From Brachycybe producta (lineage: Eukaryota > Arthropoda > Diplopoda > Playtdesmida > Andrognathidae), in assembly GCA_036925085.1 (NCBI GenBank), contig JAUPFP010000002.1, positions 4,282,780 through 4,346,779 of the forward strand: a DNA stretch of 64,000 bases. Direction: 5' to 3'. Position numbers and translations under genes: made by a program. Shown here one piece after another: positions 57,843 to 64,000 of this stretch (its first letter is position 1; every line of letters begins with the position of its first letter). Under the pieces are notes generated by a model. The model saw nothing but the letters and a program-made list of their open reading frames with translations. It searched no databases and was not told the DNA's origin.

Positions 57843-58135
57843 AACCAATTACAACCACCATTTTTTTTTTCGTTTATGATTTCAGTACTTGAAAACAAGT
57901 TTTTAAAATAAATTTAACATTTTTTTTAATTATTTCAAGTTATATGTGTCCATATTAGGTGTGACGTGTTGATTGCCATTTGTTCATTTGTGTAAAGCTC
58001 CCTTTACACCTACAATTTTTACTAACATATTTGTGTCAATTAAATGATGAATGTTTTCGTGAATGAGATTTGGTACATAAAATGTATAAATTAATTTATA
58101 AGTATCAATCGCTGGTTATACACAAGTAAAAGTAT
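57843..58135. repeat. Dispersed repeat, uninterrupted copy
   Basis: Matches 45960-46143 joined to 47562-47690. Landmarks: TTTATGATTTCAGTACTTG, GTGTTGATTGCCATTTGTTC, CCCTTTACACCTACAATTTT, AAATGATGAATGTTTTCGTG and ATCGCTGGTTATACACAAG. It serves as the empty site for the satellite insertion, and for the Helitron end at 47689. Confidence 0.85.
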
Positions 58136-58451
58136 TCTAACATTTTTACGTGTAGTGTGACAGTTTATAGTATATATTGTGACCTTCTAGACAAGAGAAT
58201 TTGGGAGAGGTGTGCTAAATATGTTGTAGAGCACATCGTATATTGCTTTATAAATTACATGTGAATGATGGTGATCCTGAGAAAGTGCTCTAGTACATGT
58301 GCAGAACGTTAAGAAAAATAGAACACTTTCTACATTAATGCAACCTTGAACAAATAATTTAACATTCACGTCGTTGTACACATGCATTCTCGCATTTTTA
58401 AATTCATTTATAAATTTATTTAAGACAATTATAGGTGTAAAAGGAGCTTTA
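57992..58451. mobile_element. Possible MITE with TAAAGCTCCC ends
   Basis: TAAAGCTCCCTTTACACCTA at the left is mirrored by AGGTGTAAAAGGAGCTTTA at the right. The left end lies inside the dispersed repeat of 57843-58135, whose other copy shares sequence outside this end. Which border is the real element border is therefore unclear. Confidence 0.5.
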
Positions 58452-58664
58452 GATCTTTTTTTGGTTTGGCTCCATTCACATACCTTCCAGTGTCATCTAG
58501 TAACGAGAATAACAATTGAATGCAGGCATTGAATGCATTGTTTTTCAATTATTATTTTTTCATTACTATTTTGAAACAAACCATGGTTACATTTCGAAAC
58601 AATGGAGTTAACTCAACAGCATTGACACAGTGTGATTAACTGCATTATTTAATGGTTAAATACG

Positions 58665-59575
58665 TCACTTCCTGTGTTCAAACTGATTTAGCTAACAAAC
58701 AATATGGCTGGTAGGCCTGAGCATAGCCTCCTATAATACAGGCCGACCCACTTACAAAATAATTTAAAATAAAATGGCCACTGTTACTATATTTTTTTCC
58801 ACTTGGTGGTGCTAGCTATAAATGATAGAAAGTACCATAGCCTATAATCAGAATATTATATATTGTAGCCACGTCTATAGATTTCTGTGCATTAGTTTTG
58901 TATTCTATTTTAGCTTTTTAATACTTTTTAGAAAAAAAGTTTTAATAATTATATGGTTTATGCATACAAATACACACACATCTATAAAAAAAAACCATTA
59001 GAAAGAAAAATATTAAGATTGTAATTTTATTTTTATTCACAATGTTTTTATTAAAAAACAAAATCCTATTTAAATAAAAATAAGTTTAACTTTTGTAAAT
59101 GGTCTAAAAGTGATTTACATTGTAATTTTATTGCTGAAGTGATCATATTGAAATTGTAACTGTTTTCAATATTTTTAAGAAACTAATAAATATTATATAA
59201 ACCAATATAATTATTACTTGTTATGTTCATTTTGTATTTCATTTAGCATTTACCATTCTTGTTTTCAGATGTTACAACTAAATTACAGAAATTTGTATGC
59301 AATAATCAATTGTAACAGCCATATCACTTTAAGCTGATATCGTCTGCTCATCATTGAACAGCGACAAGGTGGCGTCACTGTTCAATGATGAGCAGACGAA
59401 ATATGCATAACGGTGGCCATTTTATGTTCAGTAGAGTGAATAGGAAGCTGGTCGGCCTGTATTATGGGAGGTTATGGCCTGGGAGAGCACTCTGTTTTTA
59501 TTTGAATGAGGAAGGAAATTTTCACAAAGTGCACAGCTGTTTAACAGGAAGTGAAATCAAACAGGAAGTGACAAT
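58665..59575. mobile_element. Foldback element with an embedded perfect hairpin
   Basis: The left arm (CACTTCCTGTGTTCAAACTG, AGCATAGCCTCCTATAATAC, AAAATGGCCACTG) is mirrored in reverse order on the right (CGGTGGCCATTTTATG, GGTCGGCCTGTATTATGGGA, TCAAACAGGAAGTG). The arms are about 120 bp. Between them lies AT-rich DNA. At 59341-59398, directly inside the right arm, is a 21-bp perfect stem (CGTCTGCTCATCATTGAACA plus G) with a 16-nt loop. Confidence 0.72.
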
Positions 59576-60252
59576 CATTTGCCAACAGTTTTTTTCCCCG
59601 TAATTTAATAAAAGAATTGAAAAAAGAATATGTTAATTTTAAAATTGTTTTTTGCAGTGAATAAAAGAGGAACAGACTAATTGTAGGTCACTACATGACC
59701 TACACTTCAGAACTGTAGGTCACTCAGTGACTTACACTTTAGAGCTTTTTTATCAGTGATTAGGTTGGGTAACATTAAATTAAGCTTGTTGCAGGGGGTC
59801 TGGCTGGTTAATTGCTAGGGGTTAACTGTGTCATTGTTTGGGCCGCAGTTAACTGCACATCTAACCATAAGGGGACAGTCCATGAATGGCCCCAATGTTC
59901 TCGTTAGCGTTTGTCTTGTCTTTTCTAGTCCGCAGTTCAATCAGCCAGCCATTGACTGGCGAGGAATTCTGCAACTTGCATGGTCGTCCTGTAGGGAGTT
60001 CACCGGAGGGCATCCTGGGGTTGTGACAATTCTTTAAATTTTACCAAATTAATTTGCAACACTGATTTTTGTTTTTGTTTTTGTTTTAAGCGATCAAATT
60101 TATTTTTGAACTGGAAAATCTTAATGTTATAATGAACTAATAATACCAACTGAAGCTAGGTATTTTATATTTTTTTTTCTATAATTTTGCAGAAAAAAAT
60201 TACTTCAAATTACTTTTTATTTCATTGTAAAACAATTTATTTTGTAAACTTT
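59576..60252. other. No gene recognised
   Basis: Short inverted TGTAGGTCACT/AGTGACCTACA strings occur at 59680-59745. The 69-codon frame at 59828-60037 is unrecognised. The last 140 bp are homologous to the 3' flank of unit 2. Confidence 0.45.
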
Positions 60253-60633
60253 TTACTGTGTTTCCTCAAGTCTATTTTTACTAGCTTTTAACCCACAAAG
60301 AAGTCCAGGGATGCACATGACGGGACATGTCAACATCTCAATACACACGATCAAATGACCATAGAGATAAATGAAGAATCTACCCCCACTTGTTGTTGCG
60401 GCTTTTAGTTTTTTAACCTGGTGTATAGCACTGAAATTGTCGCCAGTCAGTCCCCAAAATCTTTCACTTGGTGACATGCTTCTAGTTTATGTTTTCAAGA
60501 TTTTTCTGAAAATGCTGTTGTGATGTCCAGTAGTAGTGACCTGTAGATTTCATTACAATGCCATTATATTTGGTCTGTTTGTCCACTTCAGTGTTTTCGT
60601 TGTGAATCAGATGGGTTTTACCAGGAGTCTCTT
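60253..60633 (-). pseudogene. Last exon of unit 3, one-base frame disruption
   Basis: After an acceptor (CTACTAG, AG at 60634-60635) the exon begins in phase 1 (AA GAG ACT...), giving GKTHLIHNENTEVDKQTKYN, MKSTGHYYWTSQQHFQKNLE and then a stop. An extra A in CATAAACTAG, compared with CATAACTCG in unit 1, causes it. After the shift the frame continues as MSPSERFWGLTG through a hydrophobic segment (FFIYLYGHLIVCIEM) to LTCPVMCIPGLLCGL. Paralogs are at 42549 and 50470. Either a recent inactivating mutation or a base-calling error would explain the break. Confidence 0.65.
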
Positions 60634-60714
60634 CTAGTAGAATAAAATTATTAATATATACTGTTGATGTTTTATTTAAAACAATTTTTATATCACTCTT
60701 ACTGAAGGGCCTAC

Positions 60715-60820
60715 CTGATAAGTTTTTTATTTTGCTGTTATTCAGATGGAGTTGAAATGTCGGATTTTCTCGTAAGTGTTTTTGAAGCACGTCGTGTGTT
60801 TTGGTATTGTTGAAAATTGA
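60715..60820 (-). CDS. Middle exon (exon 3) of unit 3
   Basis: A 106-bp exon between AATTCACAG| and ATCAG|GTAGGC, starting in phase 0 and ending in phase 1. It encodes SIFNNTKTHDVLQKHLREN and FQLHLNNSKIKNLS. The phase-1 end joins the next exon (AA GAG) without loss of frame. The paralogous exon at 50896-51000 keeps both splice sites. Function unknown. Confidence 0.65.
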
Positions 60821-60876
60821 CTGTGAATTGCAATTGTTTTTCATTTAGCTTTGAGACAGTTTGTTTGCAACGTTAA

Positions 60877-61456
60877 AGAGACCATTACCTCCAGAAATTT
60901 CTTGTCAAAATATTGTCAAGAATTATTCAACCATTACCTAAACTGATTTTTAAAATTTAAAATAAGTCATTAATATAATTTAAAGAAGTTAAAAATCAGT
61001 TGACTTTATATAAATGAACTTTATCAAATAGAGGCGCCATCAAACAACGGGCGTTGGCAACAAAACCCCATCAAAGAATACTTCTCTACTCGAATTTTGA
61101 TCGTGTTGTCACCACCTCAAATTACTTTCATTTCAAAGTACTATGGATTTAATATTTGAATTATTCCACATGGAAGGTTGTATTGAGTTGAATATGAATA
61201 TTGAATACCTATATTTCATTAAGGAATTCTGGGAATGTGAGGTGACAACCTTTGCCACAAAAATGGGGGGGGGGGACTTTCGTTTTTGTAAATTTAAAAT
61301 GGCGTCGTTTGGTGACTCAGGAAAAGTCACTTCAATTTTTAAGTTTTTTATGGTCTTTTAATGTCTTATTTTAAATTTTAAAAATCGTTTTTTGGCAATC
61401 GTTGTGTAAGTCTTGACAATATTTTGAAAATATATTTCTGGAGGTAATGGTCTCTT
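60877..61456. mobile_element. MITE inside an intron of unit 3
   Basis: AGAGACCATTACCTCCAGAA at the left and TTCTGGAGGTAATGGTCTCT at the right are perfect inverted ends next to TTAA on both sides. The arms continue with GTCAAAATATTGTCAAGA. The open frames at 61133-61361 on both strands lie within it and are not genes. TTAA may be the target duplication or part of the inverted repeat. Confidence 0.8.
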
Positions 61457-61710
61457 TAACAAAGTATTAGCAGAGATGCACCGTCATTGCTTGAGCCATA
61501 CTATGATGGTACTAACGCCACCCACTCCCCCAGTTGTATTCCGTACCATCTATCTATTCCCACCCCGTTCATCTCACATTACACCAACAAAGCAATGTTG
61601 AACGTCATAAAACCATAATGAGAATTATGTTGTCAGACAAGCATTGAAGACATAATTGATACTGTACATAACTGGCTTTATAGTCAAGAATGTTAGTGTC
61701 TTTCACTTAC

Positions 61711-61862
61711 TAAGTTGTGCCAAGTTGTGTTGTCCAAAGTATTCTTGGTGTTCTCTAACAGACCAGTTGAGTGGTATATGGTGTTGTTACTCAGATCTTT
61801 AATCTCATTGCTGACTCCATTGTTTTGCTGGTGGATCAGATGAAGTTTGTCATTTTGAATTC
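61711..61862 (-). CDS. Exon 2 of unit 3
   Basis: A 152-bp exon between TTTTAAAAGCAG| and TTA|GTAAGTG, beginning in phase 1 and ending in phase 0. It encodes IQNDKLHLIHQQNNGVSNEI, then KDLSNNTIYHSTGLLENTKN. The HLIHxxN...STG pattern recurs in the last exon (HLIHNENTEV...MKSTG), so exons 2 and 4 look like an internal duplication. The intron to exon 1 would be about 80 bp. I know no matching family. Confidence 0.65.
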
Positions 61863-61944
61863 CTGCTTTTAAAATAAAATAACATAATAACAGGAATACC
61901 TATTAATTGATTTTAATGTAAGTATAGATTTACTCGTACTTTAC

Positions 61945-62103
61945 CAGAGGTGGTGTTCATTTCTTGTCATCAATTGTCGAGTTTGGCTTCCAAAACTGTG
62001 GTGAATGTACTTCGGAAGTACGAAACATTTTGCAATGTACGTGTGCCATTTGATAGACAATGACCACGTAGGCTGTAATGTTGAAAAGCAGCATAGTATT
62101 CAT
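61945..62103 (-). CDS. Signal-peptide exon 1 of unit 3
   Basis: The minus-strand ATG at 62103 starts MNTMLLFNITAYVVIVYQMA then HVHCKMFRTSEVHSPQFWKP. The donor CTG|GTAAAG at 61945 has a good consensus, but an in-frame TGA (AAG AAA TGA) lies 15 bases before it. The phase required by exon 2 would need a one-base shift in the short stretch before the donor. The exon therefore appears disrupted near its 3' end, or a different donor is used. The signal peptide is strongly conserved with unit 1. Confidence 0.6.
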
Positions 62104-62153
62104 TTTCGTGTGGGGGTTTTGGTGTCTTACCAAGCTTGTATAACATCCTTTCT

Positions 62154-62161
62154 TTTATATA
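62154..62161 (-). promoter_or_regulatory. TATA box of unit 3
   Basis: TATATAAA on the minus strand in GGTATATAAAAGAAAGGATG, 51 bp upstream of the ATG at 62103. It matches the unit 1 promoter in sequence and spacing. Confidence 0.65.
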
Positions 62162-62259
62162 CCCAAGTAGTTTTTACAAAAAGGTCTGGAAGAAGAAGGA
62201 AAAAAACAATTTATCCGCATACAGTTAATCATGTCGTATTGAATTATATGCACCTGTAT

Positions 62260-62975
62260 ATCCTGAAAATCACTTTCCTCACTTTCCTTAACACCACGAG
62301 GTTCCCAATGGTTGTGAATCTGTGCACGTGGGTAGTGGACGTCCCCGATTTCTTTGTAAAGGAGACAACTTTTCCTTCCACCAACCTGGGTTTACTACTT
62401 CCTTAAAAAGCGTTAGCAAAATACAAGAAATACTATATTGGCCGTAGTTGGGTATCTTTGATGCGGGGAAAACATCCAAGAAACGTTTCACATTACCCTT
62501 TACTGTATACTCAATAAAATTTGTAAGATTCTTAGCCTTTTTTTTTTTAACAAGTTTTAATACTTTTTCGTCCACCTATTATAAGGACCGAAATAGTAGA
62601 GCTAATGAAAGTGAGGCACAGTATTAGATTGTTGCATTAGATCGTTTTGGCATTTGACCTGTTTCTAAAAAGTTTCTCATTGTTACAACATGGAATAAAC
62701 CCACGAAACGCCGATTAAACGCCAAACTGAGTAAGTACCAAATTGAACAAACACCAAGCTTGAATAAAAGCCAACCAATTTGGGCTATTATTTAGTTTAG
62801 CATATGTTTGTTTTGGCGCTTATTCAGGATGGCGTTCGTTCAATTTAGCACTTATTAAGTTGCCTATTCGTCCTAGTTGAATCGCTAATCGAAACGTAAT
62901 TTTTTATTTTATGGTAATATGAGATTTCAAACTTCAGTTTCCAACGTCAGTTTAATGAAAATTATCAGTCATTTG
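62260..62975. repeat. Duplicated upstream block, copy B
   Basis: Collinear with 44380-45034 plus 45540-45560. Landmarks: GGGGAAAACATCCAAGAAAC, ACAAGTTTTAATACTTTTTC, ACAACATGGAATAAACCC and ATGAAAATTATCAGTCATTT. It lacks the LINE present in block A. Confidence 0.8.
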
Positions 62976-62979
62976 TTAA

Positions 62980-63813
62980 GAGCCTACAGTGAAAAAAAAA
63001 CTTACAAAAATCTTCGCATGTAGGCGCTTCTGTAGCTGTGACGTCAACATGTGGCAAAAAAATCAATTTTGATACACTTTTGTCCGCCATTTTCTCTCTT
63101 ATCGATGGATAAAAGTGGCTATATTTTAATAACGGCTCTTTTTTTGATAAATATGCACTACTGAAAAAAGGAAGAGCAACTTTTGATCTACAATGGTGAG
63201 TAATTTGAGTCGTATACAATTAGTGGTCAAATTTTAGGGTATCATGAAACTTATGGTTAGTGGGAAATTTAGATCCTATAAAATGTATAAACGGAGGAGC
63301 GTTTGTCGCCTATGGGATTTAACATGAGCTAAAAAAATACGAGATTTTAAAATGAAGTTAAAAATAGAAAAACTAATTATAAACTTGTACCAACGTATCA
63401 CTAGATGAGCAATAATGTTATGTACATATTGCAATTTGAATTTTGAAAATCACAATTTTTGTTGCAGAAAACAAAACATTTGTGTGAACCATGTATTTTT
63501 AAATAGGAATTTAACATGGGCTAAAAATACGAGATTTTAAGCGAAATTAAAAATAGAAAAACTAATTATAAATGTGTACCAACGTATCACTAGATGAGCA
63601 ATATTGTTATGTACATATTGCAATTTGAATTTTGAAAATAACAATTTTCGTTGCAGAAAACAAAACATTTGCCTGAACCATGTATTTTTAAAATAGGAAT
63701 TTCTCTTTCTCATTGGTTTCAATGGCTTAGCTGTGGGGCGCCACTAAAATGCGAAAAGTGGAACTATAATTGTCATCTGCTAATATTCAAAATGGCGTCA
63801 CACATATAGGCTC
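62980..63813. mobile_element. TTAA-flanked element with a 190-bp tandem repeat
   Basis: Ends GAGCCTACAG and ATATAGGCTC lie between TTAA at 62976-62979 and TTAA at 63814-63817. Block A at 45560-45570 has a single TCAA at this point, so it is the empty site. The interior holds two units of about 190 bp (63318-63508 and 63511-63697) containing ACCAACGTATCACTAGATGA and TTGCAGAAAACAAAACATTT. The ends match the element at 11904-12803. Confidence 0.82.
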
Positions 63814-63829
63814 TTAAGGTATTGTTTTG

Positions 63830-63950
63830 AAAAGTGTGGTAAAATTACTTCGGATTTTCCAAACAATTTGCAATTTACCTGTACCATTTATGTAGGCTAT
63901 GGTCATGTATGTGGTGAGTTTAACAAAGTAGCATGCATAGTATACCCCAC
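63830..63950 (-). pseudogene. Exon-1 relic upstream of unit 3
   Basis: Minus-strand sequence similar to exon 1. On the plus strand, CCAAACAATTTGCAATTTAC, CCATTTATGTAGGCTATGGT and AGCATGCATAGTAT align with 62020-62100. The first ATG frame stops after about 11 codons. It is a decayed duplicate corresponding to 45560-45700 in block A. Confidence 0.6.
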
Positions 63951-64000
63951 GTGGCAATTCAATACGTAATTTGCAATCTTTTACCATGCTTAATCTATAA

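Noticed and set aside
61133-61361. Open frames on both strands at 61.1-61.4 kb
   Set aside because: They fall between the perfect inverted ends of the MITE at 60877-61456.

Overview
This window is non-coding-dominated animal nuclear DNA. It is AT-rich, packed with microsatellites, minisatellites and inactive transposons, and has GT-AG splice sites and TATA-type promoters. The mix of mobile elements (many hAT-type MITEs, Tc1/mariner derivatives, Helitrons with a CTAG 3' end, CR1/Jockey-like LINEs, a Gag fragment with a CCHC knuckle) fits an invertebrate metazoan. Degenerate TTAGG-like strings at 46.4 and 47.0 kb hint weakly at an arthropod, but the species cannot be named from this sequence. 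There are no rRNA genes, convincing tRNA genes, CRISPR arrays or bacterial-type operons. Most long open frames are by-products of tandem repeats.

Layout. 0-17 kb: AT-rich DNA with LINE fragments, hAT elements, a TTAA-flanked foldback family (8.4-9.2 and 11.9-12.8 kb) and two Tc1/mariner deletion derivatives. 17.64 kb: one 62-bp exon on the plus strand that resembles an integrin alpha subunit; no neighbouring exon was found, so the window may lie largely in introns of that gene. 18-23 kb: nested hAT elements, a 22-bp satellite, a mariner transposase relic and a LINE relic. 25-28.5 kb: a Helitron cluster, one member carrying an 18-bp minisatellite in opposed orientations. 29-42 kb: more hAT elements, a CR1-like reverse transcriptase relic (32.8-34.2 kb), a Helitron, and two large inverted-repeat elements. 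46-47.5 kb: a 21-bp satellite in opposed orientations. 48.9-49.66 kb: a 30-bp satellite, most of it purely alternating purine-pyrimidine. 53.9-56 kb: a decayed gag region followed by a coding-type minisatellite.

The most gene-like content is on the minus strand between 42.5 and 64 kb. Three repeated units encode a small family I do not recognise. The best preserved (60.25-62.16 kb) has a TATA box, a signal-peptide exon, two middle exons with matching intron phases, and a last exon ending in a hydrophobic helix and a CPVMC-type motif. The others are at 42.55-44.13 kb and 50.47-51.00 kb, with exon-1 relics at 45.6 and 63.9 kb. Two copies carry one-base frame disruptions, so the array shows birth and death of duplicate genes. 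Comparing the duplicated blocks also reveals transposon insertion sites: a LINE in one block and a TTAA element in the other.

A recurring theme is that tandem arrays sit inside transposons: Helitron, hAT-like, TTAA-foldback and gag-linked.
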